A DNA stretch of 64,000 bases from Rossellomorea marisflavi (GCF_009806575.1 NZ_CP047095.1:1363501-1427500), one strand, 5' to 3'. Shown: positions 11,712 to 20,373, counted from the first letter of the stretch. Notes: a model not told the origin generated them from the letters alone. Program-made: numbers and translations.

Positions 11712-12764
11712 ATGAGTGAGAAGGAGATCTATGATGTCACGATAATCGGCGGAGGACCAGCCGGTCTATATTCCGCTTTCTATAGTGGATTGAGGGAAAT
11801 GAAAACGAAGTTGATTGAGTCCCAGCCGCGATTGGGAGGAAAGATCCATGTGTATCCTGAGAAAATGATATGGGATGTCGGGGGCCTTACTCCTTTGTCC
11901 GGAGCCGACCTGATCAAGCAACTCGTGAAGCAGGGTCTTACATTTGATCCGACCGTCGTACTCAATGAAAAGGTTTCTTCCATCAGGAAGGATCCGGAGG
12001 GGATCTTTATCCTCGAAGGAGACTCGGGTGATGTCCATTTGTCCAAGACGGTGATCGTGGCGGTGGGGAGCGGAATCATCAATCCTCAAAAATTGAAGAT
12101 TGAAGGCGCAGAGCGGTTCGAGGTGTCCAACCTTCATTACACAGTGAAATCCCTCAAACAATTCAAGGGCAGGACCGTCTTGATCTCGGGAGGCGGGAAT
12201 TCGGCTGTTGATTGGGCGAATGAGTTAGAGCCTGTGGCAGGGAAGGTCATGGTCACTTACAGGAAGGCCTCCTTCACAGGACATGAAGCCCAATGCTCCC
12301 AGCTCATGAACAGCTCGGCCGATTGCCTATTCAACACAACCATCACGCGCTTGATCGGTTCTGAAGATGGGGAGAAGATCGAGAAGGTGGAGCTGATGAA
12401 TGTAGAGACGGAAAATACAACCATCGTGTCGGTCGATGACGTCATCGTCAATCACGGGTTCGAAATCGACTCATCCCTCTTGAAAGATAGTTCCCTTGGA
12501 ATCGAAATGCTGGATGACTTTTATTTGAAAGGAAATGTCGTGAGCGAAACATCCGTGAAAGGATTATACGCGGCAGGCGATATCTTGAAGCATGAAGGGA
12601 AGGTCCATTTGATTGCAGGAGCGTTTCAGGACGCAGCGAATGCCGTCAACCGTGCAAAGAGCTTCATTTCCCCCGATGCAGACAAGTCCGGAATGGTGTC
12701 ATCCCACAATGAAGTATTCAAAAAGCGGAATCGTGAGTTGATTAAAAAGATGGTAGGGAAATGA
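11712..12764 (+). CDS. Ferredoxin/flavodoxin-NADP+ reductase, thioredoxin-reductase type (YcgT/YumC-like)
   Basis: A 350-residue FAD enzyme passing electrons between NADPH and ferredoxin or flavodoxin. The FAD site is VTIIGGGPAGLYSAFYSGL, the NADPH site is VLISGGGNSAVDWA, and YAAGDI is the second FAD motif. No CxxC redox pair is present, which separates it from true thioredoxin reductases and places it with the Bacillus-type reductases YumC and YcgT. The Fur box upstream and the divergent siderophore operon fit the Fur-regulated YcgT type, which could supply reductant for iron release from siderophores or for flavodoxin in iron starvation (inference). Confidence 0.88.
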   Translation: MSEKEIYDVTIIGGGPAGLYSAFYSGLREMKTKLIESQPRLGGKIHVYPEKMIWDVGGLTPLSGADLIKQLVKQGLTFDPTVVLNEKVSSIRKDPEGIFILEGDSGDVHLSKTVIVAVGSGIINPQKLKIEGAERFEVSNLHYTVKSLKQFKGRTVLISGGGNSAVDWANELEPVAGKVMVTYRKASFTGHEAQCSQLMNSSADCLFNTTITRLIGSEDGEKIEKVELMNVETENTTIVSVDDVIVNHGFEIDSSLLKDSSLGIEMLDDFYLKGNVVSETSVKGLYAAGDILKHEGKVHLIAGAFQDAANAVNRAKSFISPDADKSGMVSSHNEVFKKRNRELIKKMVGK

Positions 12765-12775
12765 CCGGAAGTCAT

Positions 12776-12809
12776 AAAAAAATCCAGACAGGTGTCTGGA
12801 TTTTTTTTA
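12776..12809. terminator. Bidirectional terminator between convergent genes
   Basis: AAAAAAATCCAGACA and GTCTGGATTTTTTTT form a hairpin with T-rich tails on both strands, shared by the reductase gene and the terC-like gene. Confidence 0.9.
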
Positions 12810-12810
12810 G

Positions 12811-13506
12811 TTACCCATATTGATTCTCACGTTTAGAAGATCTGCGCTTATTTACGAGGAAGCCGATCAAAAGGATGGCAATGGTGAGGGCGATGGTGAT
12901 CGTCATGGTCGTAGCACCTTCATGAAGATTCAGGAACTTCAGGAACTTTTCATCCCCGACGATCATTTCCCCAGCCGTATAGGCTAGGATCCCAGAACCG
13001 AGATAGGCGATCCAACGATACTTTTCAAGGACCTTGACGATGAGTTTCGAGCCAAAGATCATGATCGGGATGCTGATGAAAACCCCGAGGGCGATCATGC
13101 CGATATGACCATGTGCGGCTCCTGCCACTGCCACGACATTATCGAGGCTCATGACTGCATCGGCAAGGATGATGGTCCCGATGGCCTGTCCCAGTTTGGA
13201 ATGCGATTTGATATCGGCATCGCCTTCATCCTCGACGAGGACATTATAGGCGATCCACAGTAAAAGGATTCCTCCGAGTAGATGGACATAAGGGATCTTT
13301 AAAAGATAAACAATGATAGCTGCAAATAATATCCTTAGTATGACTGCGCCGCCTGTGCCCCAGAAGATCGCTTTATTCTGCAGATCTTTTGGAAGTCTTC
13401 TCGTTGCCATCGCGATGACTACGGCATTATCGCCAGATAAGATGATGTCAATGGCGATGATCTTCAACAGCGCAATGATGGCTTCGGATGAAAATGATAA
13501 ATCCAT
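12811..13506 (-). CDS. TerC-family membrane protein (YjbE-like)
   Basis: A 231-residue protein with about seven membrane segments. The hallmarks of the family are present: DIILSGDNAVVIAMA near the N-terminus and ILADAVMSLDNVVAVAGAA in the middle, two inverted-repeat motifs whose aspartates are thought to bind a metal ion. TerC proteins of Bacillus (MeeF, MeeY) export manganese to metallate extracellular enzymes. Which member this is cannot be settled, and no yybP-ykoY manganese riboswitch is visible upstream. The minus-strand leader has GCTATAATAAG as a likely -10. Monocistronic. Confidence 0.85.
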   Translation of the reverse strand: MDLSFSSEAIIALLKIIAIDIILSGDNAVVIAMATRRLPKDLQNKAIFWGTGGAVILRILFAAIIVYLLKIPYVHLLGGILLLWIAYNVLVEDEGDADIKSHSKLGQAIGTIILADAVMSLDNVVAVAGAAHGHIGMIALGVFISIPIMIFGSKLIVKVLEKYRWIAYLGSGILAYTAGEMIVGDEKFLKFLNLHEGATTMTITIALTIAILLIGFLVNKRRSSKRENQYG

Positions 13507-13594
13507 AATGGTTCCTCCTGTATTCTTCTCTCAAGCAGTATGTTGCCCACTTATTATAGCACTAAAACCATCCCCATCCCATTTTCCCGAATTG

Positions 13595-13619
13595 AAAAAA
13601 GGCCGGCAAATGACCGGCC
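13595..13619 (-). terminator. Terminator of the Pro-Tyr-rich protein gene
   Basis: On the minus strand GGCCGG pairs with CCGGCC around a short loop, followed by six T residues, 7 bp after the stop codon. Confidence 0.85.
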
Positions 13620-13625
13620 GACAGC

Positions 13626-13931
13626 CTACTGCACTGGATAGGGGTATGGATACGGGTAAGGATAGGGATATGGGTAAGCGGGCACGGGGACTGGGTAGGG
13701 TCCTGGTGATGCAGCTGTCCCGACGGCAAGACCGGTGACCGTTCCGGCGGCAAAACCTGCACCGGGATATCCCCAACCATGATTCCAACCCGGTCCCCAA
13801 TTTCCACCGTGGTTCCAACCTCCTGTATTCCATCCGCCGCCGTGATGCCAGCTGGCCGAGCCATTGCCCCAGTTGACGTGACCGCCTCCGCCGTGGACGG
13901 GTCTTTGATTCCTGATTGCATAGATGTTCAT
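13626..13931 (-). CDS. Gly/His/Trp-rich protein with a Pro-Tyr tail, possible spore coat protein
   Basis: About 101 residues, family not recognised. The N-terminus (MNIYAIRNQRPVHGGGG) leads into a region made mostly of Gly, His, Asn and Trp (repeated WNHGG, GWNTGG), then a short hydrophobic stretch (GFAAGTVTGLAVGTAA), then seven consecutive Tyr-Pro units ending in VQ. Low complexity, Gly and Tyr richness and small size are seen in coat and crust proteins of Bacillus spores. A mother-cell-type promoter lies upstream. ATG is preferred over a GTG three codons earlier because GGGTGG is 5 nt from it. Function is inference. Confidence 0.7.
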   Translation of the reverse strand: MNIYAIRNQRPVHGGGGHVNWGNGSASWHHGGGWNTGGWNHGGNWGPGWNHGWGYPGAGFAAGTVTGLAVGTAASPGPYPVPVPAYPYPYPYPYPYPYPVQ

Positions 13932-13957
13932 ATCATCCACCCTTTCTCATTCTGTAC

Positions 13958-13984
13958 AGTATATGCCCAACGAATCTTCAAGGT
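13958..13984 (-). promoter_or_regulatory. Possible SigK/SigE-type promoter of the Pro-Tyr-rich protein gene
   Basis: On the minus strand CATATACT (13958-13965) fits the CATAnnnT -10 of mother-cell sigma factors, with AC 17 nt upstream as in SigK promoters. It is about 27 bp from the start codon. The motif is short, so chance is possible. Confidence 0.4.
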
Positions 13985-14068
13985 TATTTGTTCATATCCT
14001 GCTTCCATCCCCTATATATATTAATGTAATGGGCATGAGTCCGGAATGAACAAAGGAGGAATAAAATC

Positions 14069-14590
14069 ATGAACGAACAGATGCAAAAACTTATCAATAA
14101 CCTGATTCAGATTGAACATGTCTCTACCACCCTGTACCTTGCTATGTCTGCTTACCTTGCCAATCAAAATTACACAGGGATGGCCAATTGGCTCCGTGTC
14201 CAATCGGAAGAAGAAAGGACGCACTTATTGAAGCTGATCGATTACCTGACCGATCGTGGAGGTGTGGTGGAACTGGCGGCTCTTCCTGCACAGCCGAAGA
14301 CATTCGGGACACCGCTCGAAACCTTCCAGAAGGTATTGGAGCACGAACGTTTCGTCACGGATGCATACCGGAAAGCCTATGAGTACGCCGCCCAGAATGA
14401 TCAACAGTCTGCCATCATCATTCAGGAATTCCTCCGTGAGCAGGTCGATGAAGAAGCTCAGTCCAAAACGATTGTAGACCGGTTGACGCTTGCCGGTAAC
14501 AACTCAGCCGCCCTGCTGGTCCTCGATCAGGAGCTCGGTCAAAGGACACCGGCCGGAGCCGCAGGAGGAGCGGGTGCAGCCGGGGGATAA
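14069..14590 (+). CDS. Ferritin (non-haem iron storage)
   Basis: A 173-residue ferritin-like four-helix protein that oxidises and stores iron in a 24-mer shell. Ferroxidase-centre residues can be seen: Glu in IQIEHVSTTLY, the E-x-x-H pair in SEEERTHLLKLIDYL, and Glu in REQVDEEAQ. The C-terminal PAGAAGGAGAAGG tail is a low-complexity extension seen in several Bacillaceae ferritins. Start ATG follows AAAGGAGGAATAAAATC. It is not preceded by a recognisable Fur or PerR box. The following gene starts 52 bp later on the same strand without a terminator between. Confidence 0.9.
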   Translation: MNEQMQKLINNLIQIEHVSTTLYLAMSAYLANQNYTGMANWLRVQSEEERTHLLKLIDYLTDRGGVVELAALPAQPKTFGTPLETFQKVLEHERFVTDAYRKAYEYAAQNDQQSAIIIQEFLREQVDEEAQSKTIVDRLTLAGNNSAALLVLDQELGQRTPAGAAGGAGAAGG

Positions 14591-14642
14591 AAAGAAGGAA
14601 AAGGCCCATACTGATAAAAAGACGATCGGTAAGGGTGATGAG

Positions 14643-15170
14643 ATGATTTTTATTTACCATGATTTCGGAGGGACCCACACGACCTCCATGGCTGCAGCGA
14701 TCCACCTGAGATTGCTGCCTGATAGAGAGTGGACCGATGAAGAAATCCTTTCCATCCCTGACTTCAATCAGCTGAAGAAAAAAGATGCCGGTCATCTTTT
14801 TTTCAAGGGAACGGATCATGACGGTCATGATGTATATACGATAGGGAAAAGGTCTTCTAAGTATGTGCTCCCCGCCATGAAAGATGTAAGCAAGATGCTT
14901 CTTTCCCGCTATGATCGTGACGGAAAGATCATCTTTTCCAACACTTCCCCCGTTGTGCCCCCGGTCATGACCGCAGGTGGTTTTTTTGCCAGGGGACTCG
15001 GGCTGGATGCCATCGGTGTCCCATTGCTGTTAAGGGGAGCGAAGCAATGCAGGGTGTATCTGGAAAAGCTTGTGGAAGAAACAAAACGCAACGCATATGA
15101 AACACATCAGGGACAAATACTTGACCTTGAAAATAAATATTATCAGTACAAAAAAGGGAAAAAGTTGTAA
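14643..15170 (+). CDS. DUF3189 family protein
   Basis: A 175-residue protein of unknown function starting MIFIYHDFGGTHTTSMAAAIHL, the typical opening of DUF3189, a family restricted mainly to Firmicutes, often encoded near sporulation or stress genes. Nothing catalytic can be assigned. The ATG is preceded by AAGGGTGA. It follows the ferritin gene closely and may be cotranscribed with it, and with the small gene downstream. Confidence 0.75.
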   Translation: MIFIYHDFGGTHTTSMAAAIHLRLLPDREWTDEEILSIPDFNQLKKKDAGHLFFKGTDHDGHDVYTIGKRSSKYVLPAMKDVSKMLLSRYDRDGKIIFSNTSPVVPPVMTAGGFFARGLGLDAIGVPLLLRGAKQCRVYLEKLVEETKRNAYETHQGQILDLENKYYQYKKGKKL

Positions 15171-15238
15171 GAAGGAGAAATAGGTATAAAGAATCAGTCA
15201 TCCGGGGATGCGAGCGATTAAAACGGAGGTGTGATCAT

Positions 15239-15373
15239 ATGGAAGGAAAACCATTGCATTATGATGGGAGTCATCCTGTAGTCAAGGAAGGCGAAGGGGT
15301 ACAGGAGCCCTTCGTTTTGACCGAAGAGATGCGGAAGAGCATCTCAGGGAATCCCTACGGAATGGAAGAATGA
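15239..15373 (+). CDS. Small hypothetical protein, 44 residues
   Basis: Reads MEGKPLHYDGSHPVVKEGEG, then VQEPFVLTEEMRKSISGNPYGMEE. It has a strong ribosome binding site (GGAGGTGTGATC) immediately before the ATG and ends two bases before a strong terminator, which together make a real gene likely. No signal peptide, membrane segment or cysteine. Acidic overall. Family not recognised; probably the last gene of the ferritin-DUF3189 transcription unit. Confidence 0.65.
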   Translation: MEGKPLHYDGSHPVVKEGEGVQEPFVLTEEMRKSISGNPYGMEE

Positions 15374-15418
15374 AAAAGAGCGACCCCACGTTCATACAAC
15401 TGGGGTCGCTCTTTTTTT
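15374..15418 (+). terminator. Rho-independent terminator
   Basis: AAAAAGAGCGACCCCA pairs with TGGGGTCGCTCTTTTTTT around a 12-nt loop, closing the ferritin/DUF3189/small-protein unit. Confidence 0.93.
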
Positions 15419-15507
15419 GAAAAACGGGATAATCATTTGCCGAAAGAGAAAACTATGGAGGTTCTTTCTTCAATTGAGAAGAGAGCATAAAAGGAGGAGT
15501 TTCCGAC

Positions 15508-16134
15508 ATGGCAAAGGTTCTATATATCACCGCACACCCGCACGATGAAACCCAATCTTACAGCATGGCGGTTGCATCCGCGTTCATGACGTCCTATCAA
15601 GAAAGCCACCAGGATGACCAGATCACCCATCTTGATCTCTATAAGGAACATATACCGGCCATCGATGCCGATGTGTTCAGTGGATGGGGGAAACTCCAAT
15701 CCGGAGGAGATCTGTCCCCGGATGAGCAGACAAAGGTAAGCCGCCTGAATGAGCTTTCCAAGCAGTTCGTGGAAGCCGATAAATATGTGTTCGTCACGCC
15801 ACTCTGGAATTTCTCATTTCCACCGGTCATGAAGGCATATATAGACTCGGTTGCCGTCGCAGGGAAATCATTCAAATATACCGAGAATGGTCCTGTCGGT
15901 CTCTTGACGGACAAGAAAGCGATCCACATCCAGGCAAGGGGAGGCATCTATTCCCATGGGCCCCAGGCCGAGCTTGAGATGGGTCACCGATATCTTGGGA
16001 TTATCATGCAATTTTTCGGCGTCCCGTCTTTTGAAGGGATTTTTGTCGAAGGGCATGCGGCCATGCCGGATAAAGCCGAGGAAATTAAAGCGGATGCCAT
16101 TGAAAAAGCCAAAGCTGCTGCTCCGAAGTTCTAA
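15508..16134 (+). CDS. azoR: FMN-dependent NADH:quinone reductase/azoreductase
   Basis: A 208-residue flavodoxin-fold enzyme that reduces quinones and azo compounds using NADH, protecting against electrophile stress. The N-terminal [20 protein letters not shown] phosphate-binding loop, the FMN contact [16 protein letters not shown], and the QARGGIYS and [14 protein letters not shown] segments match AzoR. Start follows AAAAGGAGGAG. No YodB-type operator was identified. Single gene between terminators. Confidence 0.92.
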   Translation: MAKVLYITAHPHDETQSYSMAVASAFMTSYQESHQDDQITHLDLYKEHIPAIDADVFSGWGKLQSGGDLSPDEQTKVSRLNELSKQFVEADKYVFVTPLWNFSFPPVMKAYIDSVAVAGKSFKYTENGPVGLLTDKKAIHIQARGGIYSHGPQAELEMGHRYLGIIMQFFGVPSFEGIFVEGHAAMPDKAEEIKADAIEKAKAAAPKF

Positions 16135-16138
16135 TAAG

Positions 16139-16172
16139 AAAATCCGGCCGAAGTGATTTCGGCCGGATTTTT
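16139..16172. terminator. Bidirectional terminator
   Basis: AAATCCGGCCGAA/TTTCGGCCGGATTT hairpin with T-rich tails on both strands, between azoR and the convergent MFS gene. Confidence 0.92.
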
Positions 16173-16175
16173 CTA

Positions 16176-17450
16176 TCAGATGATGGCGGAGCGATCGACG
16201 GATTCTTCCTTAGTCTCAGGTACGAAGGCGAGGATGACAATCCCGATCACAAAGAGGATCACCAGGGAGAACACCCCGCTGTTAGACTGCCCTGTCACCT
16301 GGGACGTCACGGCCACGAGCAATGGCCCCATGATCGAAGCGAATTTCCCGAAGATATTATAGAAACCGAAGAACTCATTGGCGTTCTTTTTAGGGACCAT
16401 CTTGGCAAAATAAGATCTGCTCAGTGCCTGGATACCCCCCTGAGAGGAGGCGACAAGCATGGCGAGAATCCAAAAATCAAGGGTCGTTTCGAGGAAGTAG
16501 GCGTAGATGCAGACGCCGATATAGACGATGATTCCTGCGTACAACATTTTCTTCCCCGTGAACTTCTCTGAAAGTCTTCCGTAAAGGATGGAAAATGGCC
16601 CTGCCACCACCTGGGTGACAAACAGGATGATCAACAGGTTGGTAGAAGTGATGCCTAGATCACTTCCATAGGCTGTGGACATGGTGATGATCGTACCGAC
16701 TCCATCGATATAAAAGAAATAAGCCAACAGGAATAGAAAAAGGGCTCTGTATTTCCGGATTTCTTTAAAGGTCTTACCGAGGCGTTTAAAGCTCTTCGCA
16801 ACGGGGTTTTTTTCGCGTTTGATGAAATAGTGCTGTTTGACATGCTTGAGGAGAGGGATGGTGAAGATTCCCCACCATATCGCTGTTATCACAAAGGCGA
16901 TGCCACTGGCCGTGTCGACGGCGATGGGAATGACCTGGCTCTGGGCGAGCACAATGATGGCGATGGCGATGATGAACGGGATCGTGCTTCCGATGTAACC
17001 GAGCCCATAGCCCCTGGCAGAAACACGGTCCATCCGGTCTTCGCTTGTTACATCGGTGAGGAAGGCATCATAAAATACGTTGGCTCCCGCAAATCCCACG
17101 GTGGAAACCGTGTAAAAGATGAGGAGGAGGATCCACTGCTCCCCTGGAATGAAGGCGAGGGAAGCTGTAAAGATGATACCCAGGGTGAAGAAGAAGGTGA
17201 AGAATTTTTTCTTGTAGCCTTCGTAATCAGCAATCGTGCCCAATATCGGACCGAGCATGGCCAAAATGAACGTCGCGATGGCAATGGTGTAGCCGAGATA
17301 CGCCGTGGAGTCCACGGAGCTCACTCCTGCACTTGTAGCGGCTGCCTTGAAGAAAAGCGGGAAAACGGCCGTGGAGATGATGATGGAATAGGCTGAGTTC
17401 GCCCAATCATAAAGGATCCAACTATTCTCTTCTTTTGTGAACTTTTTCAT
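16176..17450 (-). CDS. MFS transporter, UMF1 family
   Basis: A 424-residue twelve-segment transporter. The opening FTKEENSWILYDWANSAYSI and the FYDAFLTDV and SRSYFAKMVPKKNANEFFGFYNIFGK segments are those of the UMF1 (unknown MFS 1, Atg22-like) family. Substrate is unknown; some relatives are thought to export amino acids or other small molecules. It overlaps the upstream phosphodiesterase gene by 4 bp, so the two form one unit, suggesting that the hydrolase's product or substrate is the transported compound. Confidence 0.85.
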   Translation of the reverse strand: MKKFTKEENSWILYDWANSAYSIIISTAVFPLFFKAAATSAGVSSVDSTAYLGYTIAIATFILAMLGPILGTIADYEGYKKKFFTFFFTLGIIFTASLAFIPGEQWILLLIFYTVSTVGFAGANVFYDAFLTDVTSEDRMDRVSARGYGLGYIGSTIPFIIAIAIIVLAQSQVIPIAVDTASGIAFVITAIWWGIFTIPLLKHVKQHYFIKREKNPVAKSFKRLGKTFKEIRKYRALFLFLLAYFFYIDGVGTIITMSTAYGSDLGITSTNLLIILFVTQVVAGPFSILYGRLSEKFTGKKMLYAGIIVYIGVCIYAYFLETTLDFWILAMLVASSQGGIQALSRSYFAKMVPKKNANEFFGFYNIFGKFASIMGPLLVAVTSQVTGQSNSGVFSLVILFVIGIVILAFVPETKEESVDRSAII

Positions 17451-18760
17451 CCTTTTCCGTCCTCCTGTTCAATGTTCGCTGCATCCAGTAATTCATGTCG
17501 GCATACCCCATCTGTATCCCCGAGGTCAAGGCCGAGGAGGCGTGCCATGGTAGGACCCTCATCCACAAGATTCATCAATGGGATTTCCGTCTTTCTGATT
17601 CCGTTGCCCATGGCCATGAACATCGTCCCGTACTGTTCCTTGGAAGGGGAGTAACCATGAGAACCCCATGTATAGTTGCGATCCTGGACATCTTGAGGGG
17701 TGATGCGATGAAGGAAGTCGCCCTCGGTAAAGTCCTTGAAGTAATAGCCCTTCTCTGCCTCGAGCATGAATGCGGCACTCCCATCTGCACCCATGAGTCC
17801 CGCTTCATATCCCGTGAAGATCTCTTCGATTCCACCTTCTTTTTGAAGCGCTCGCAACAATCGGTGTACCCTATCCATAAGCCCTTCGTCTCTCACATAA
17901 ACATACGATGAGCCGTCGCACCCCTTAGCATAAACCTGCCAATCGGTCACTTTCCCCTTTTGATTACATGTGATCCACCCTTGCTCCTTGAAGCAAACGT
18001 TCAGTTGGATGGCCGTATCTTCGTCGAGTGCACTGTGATCTCCCAATGCAATCAACGTATACTCACATCCGCTTTCATCCAGTGCATGCATGATCCTTCC
18101 CAGGCGATCATCATGACGGTGGATGGCATCAAGGGCTTCCTTGGAAGAGAATCCGTGATAGTGCCTCATCGTATCAAGGTCGGTGAAATGGATGAGTGTC
18201 AGGCCTGGCTTCTTCGTACGGATCGTATGGATAGCGGATTCCAGTACAAAATCATCCAAAGCGGGTTGTTCAAGACCGTTCCTTATTGAACCGAATCGCC
18301 GTTGAAGATCCATTTGGTAGAGCGGGGTCCCATTCATGAGTGAAACCATGATCTGGTGGTGCCACGGACGGTTGGCGAATATCTCGGGAAGATTGTAATC
18401 GATGTTTGCTTTCGCAGTTACGGGCCATAGAAGGGCGGCCGTTGTAAGCCCGGCTGCCTTTGCTTCATCGTAGAGGGTGGTTCCCTGGATGTGAGAGCGG
18501 TGCCAGTACCAGTCGGGCGAAGGGCGTCCCGGCTGGATGAGCGTATTATTGATGATCCCATGACGCTTCGGATAGTTACCCGTCACGATCGACGCATGAC
18601 AAGGGTAGGTGACCGATGGATAAATGGTGCGCACATTCCGGCATAATGCCCCTTCATCGAGCAGGCGTCTGAAGTGCGGGAGCTCTTGCAAAAGGGGATA
18701 ATCCAGTGAAGACAGGCAGTCAAATGATACGACGATAAGATGCTCAGTCAGGCGGGTCAT
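17447..18760 (-). CDS. Type I phosphodiesterase/nucleotide pyrophosphatase family protein
   Basis: A 437-residue enzyme of the alkaline-phosphatase superfamily. Metal and nucleophile residues are visible: SFDCLSSLDYP (Asp), YPSVTYPCHASIVTGNYPKRHGI (nucleophilic Thr), HFTDLDTMRHYHG, ALGDHSA and GSHGYSP. No signal peptide is present, so it acts in the cytosol on a phosphodiester or phosphonate compound that cannot be named from sequence. Start ATG is preceded by GGAGGTACAC; an in-frame TTG upstream is rejected because it lies before the ribosome binding site. Confidence 0.85.
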   Translation of the reverse strand: MTRLTEHLIVVSFDCLSSLDYPLLQELPHFRRLLDEGALCRNVRTIYPSVTYPCHASIVTGNYPKRHGIINNTLIQPGRPSPDWYWHRSHIQGTTLYDEAKAAGLTTAALLWPVTAKANIDYNLPEIFANRPWHHQIMVSLMNGTPLYQMDLQRRFGSIRNGLEQPALDDFVLESAIHTIRTKKPGLTLIHFTDLDTMRHYHGFSSKEALDAIHRHDDRLGRIMHALDESGCEYTLIALGDHSALDEDTAIQLNVCFKEQGWITCNQKGKVTDWQVYAKGCDGSSYVYVRDEGLMDRVHRLLRALQKEGGIEEIFTGYEAGLMGADGSAAFMLEAEKGYYFKDFTEGDFLHRITPQDVQDRNYTWGSHGYSPSKEQYGTMFMAMGNGIRKTEIPLMNLVDEGPTMARLLGLDLGDTDGVCRHELLDAANIEQEDGKG

Positions 18761-18861
18761 GTGTACCTCCAACAGGGAAATATACTATATATCTATTAAT
18801 ATAGCAGAAGATTCAGAATGTACATAAGGACTTTTGTTAATAACAGGTAAAGGGAACAAGA

Positions 18862-18884
18862 AAAGCTCCGTAGAGCCCGGAGCC
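18862..18884 (-). terminator. Terminator of the YhbD-bactofilin operon
   Basis: On the minus strand GGCTCCG pairs with CGGAGCT around a 7-nt loop followed by TTTC, 8 bp after the stop codon. Confidence 0.75.
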
Positions 18885-18891
18885 TTGGTTG

Positions 18892-19680
18892 TTAAATCTT
18901 GGTCGAACGCATGACCTTTGCATTTTCTTTCGTGTCTAGTTCATGGGAATATTCCACGTTTTCAATTTCACAATTCTCTCCGATGATGATGTGCTTCCCG
19001 CGAACGAGCTTCGCTTTAGTATTTTCCAGGGTGATGAGATCCCCCTCAATGAGGTCACAGTGGAGGAACTCATCTTTTTGTGTGAAGAAATTGACCACCT
19101 GCTTGAAGAATTTCCCCGTGCGGCTCTGTTTGACCACCACTGTTTCGCCGCCGATTTCCTTGATGGAGGAGTGATGATGCAGCTTGATATCAATCTTATC
19201 CGCATTCAGCAATCCGTCGATATGGACGGAGCCTGAAGAAGTGAAGCTTTCCACTTCGCAGTCCTTGCCGACCTTGAGGGAACCGCTTGTCTCAAGGGAC
19301 TGCCCCTGGATCCTTCCGTCCACTTTACATGCTCCGCTGCTCTCGAGCGTCTGTGCGAATAAATCACCGGCGATCTTCACCGAACCACTGATGTCAACTT
19401 CTTGTGCTGTAAGGTTTCCATTACATTTGGAAGAACCGCTTACGGTGAAGGTCCCTGTTTGGATGTCGCCTGAAAACACGGAAGAGCCGCTCGTTTTCAT
19501 ATGTTCCGCATCCACTTTTCCATCCACCTTACCCGAACCAGACATATGGAAATCCTTGCAGGATAAGTCGCCATGAATCTTTCCGCTTCCGCTAATTTTC
19601 ACATCTTTGAATGTGCCGCCTCCCGATGTCCCGCTTCCACTGATCTTCAAGTCATATAATTTCGTTTGAGCTGCACTCAT
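18892..19680 (-). CDS. Bactofilin-like polymer-forming protein
   Basis: A 262-residue protein built mainly from repeated beta-helix turns of about 18 residues containing SGSG or TSGS steps (for example DVKISGSGKIHGDLSC, DFHMSGSGKVDGKVDA), as in bactofilins (DUF583), which polymerise into cytoskeletal filaments. The central part (about 180-205) breaks the pattern with KQSRTGKFFKQVVNFFTQKDE, then two further turns follow. It is downstream of a yhbD-like gene, the same neighbourhood as B. subtilis yhbD-yhbE-yhbF, where yhbE and yhbF encode bactofilins; here one longer protein may replace the pair. Start ATG follows AAGGAGG. Confidence 0.83.
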   Translation of the reverse strand: MSAAQTKLYDLKISGSGTSGGGTFKDVKISGSGKIHGDLSCKDFHMSGSGKVDGKVDAEHMKTSGSSVFSGDIQTGTFTVSGSSKCNGNLTAQEVDISGSVKIAGDLFAQTLESSGACKVDGRIQGQSLETSGSLKVGKDCEVESFTSSGSVHIDGLLNADKIDIKLHHHSSIKEIGGETVVVKQSRTGKFFKQVVNFFTQKDEFLHCDLIEGDLITLENTKAKLVRGKHIIIGENCEIENVEYSHELDTKENAKVMRSTKI

Positions 19681-19702
19681 CGTTATCCTCCTTAGAATAT
19701 CT

Positions 19703-20305
19703 TCACTTTGTTGCAATGCTGCCGTTCACTTGTTCCATCAACGAACCGATGTCCATCTCCACGGCTTTCACGGATTCTTCCATGACCCACTTACTGTCAC
19801 CGGGAAGCTGCATCCACATCCATCCCGAGCCTTTGCTCATGCCGATGAGCCTGTAGTCGAGGGGAGGAGGGGAAGATTCCAGAAAGGAGACCAGCTCCTT
19901 CAATGCTTCTTCCTCCACGCCCTCCTCTTTGGCAATGTGCAAAATCTTGCCGTGCAGCAGATCCTGACCGGTAAAGGTTTCCCTTGCTTGGAACAAGTTC
20001 CAGAGATCTTCCGGTATCAGGTTCAGTTCCCTTACCTGCTTTCCACTCAGTTGGATGGTGGACGAATCAGGAGAGAAGATCGCTGAAAGCTCATCGAGGG
20101 AGTGGTCATCCTTCAGCTCTTTGATCTTTTGTATGCGTTCGAGCACTTTCTCCTTTGGAAAGTAGGTTTCTTGTCCCGTGAAGCTGGACTTTTTGATAAA
20201 CCAGCTTTCAGGGAGGATGTTCTTTCTTTTCCACCGGTAGAGCTGTCCGTAGGAAATGCCGGTCATATCGAGGACTTCACGTTTGGAAATCAATTCTTCA
20301 CTCAT
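19703..20305 (-). CDS. yhbD: YhbD family protein (DUF4004), MerR-like helix-turn-helix
   Basis: A 200-residue protein with an N-terminal MerR-like DNA-binding domain: LISKREVLDMTGISYGQLYRWKRKNILPESWF, then a family region with SSPPPLDYRLIGMSKGSGWMWMQLPG. In B. subtilis YhbD precedes bactofilin genes. Start ATG follows AAGGAGGTTGAGT. The gap to the bactofilin gene is only 22 bp, so they form an operon. Two copies of AACAnTGTTACG lie upstream and are plausible self-binding sites. Confidence 0.82.
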   Translation of the reverse strand: MSEELISKREVLDMTGISYGQLYRWKRKNILPESWFIKKSSFTGQETYFPKEKVLERIQKIKELKDDHSLDELSAIFSPDSSTIQLSGKQVRELNLIPEDLWNLFQARETFTGQDLLHGKILHIAKEEGVEEEALKELVSFLESSPPPLDYRLIGMSKGSGWMWMQLPGDSKWVMEESVKAVEMDIGSLMEQVNGSIATK

Positions 20306-20318
20306 ACTCAACCTCCTT

Positions 20319-20373
20319 GTAACAAAACATTGTTACGCTGTATCTGTATTCAGAATAGCAGAACAATGTTACG
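20319..20373 (-). promoter_or_regulatory. Candidate operator repeats upstream of yhbD
   Basis: AACATTGTTACG (20326-20337) and AACAATGTTACG (20362-20373) are direct repeats 36 bp apart; the first is also the right half of the palindrome GTAACA-N6-TGTTAC (20319-20336). The core AACAWTGTT is itself symmetric. They sit between yhbD and the divergent regulator gene. The binding protein, possibly YhbD itself, is inferred. Confidence 0.5.
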
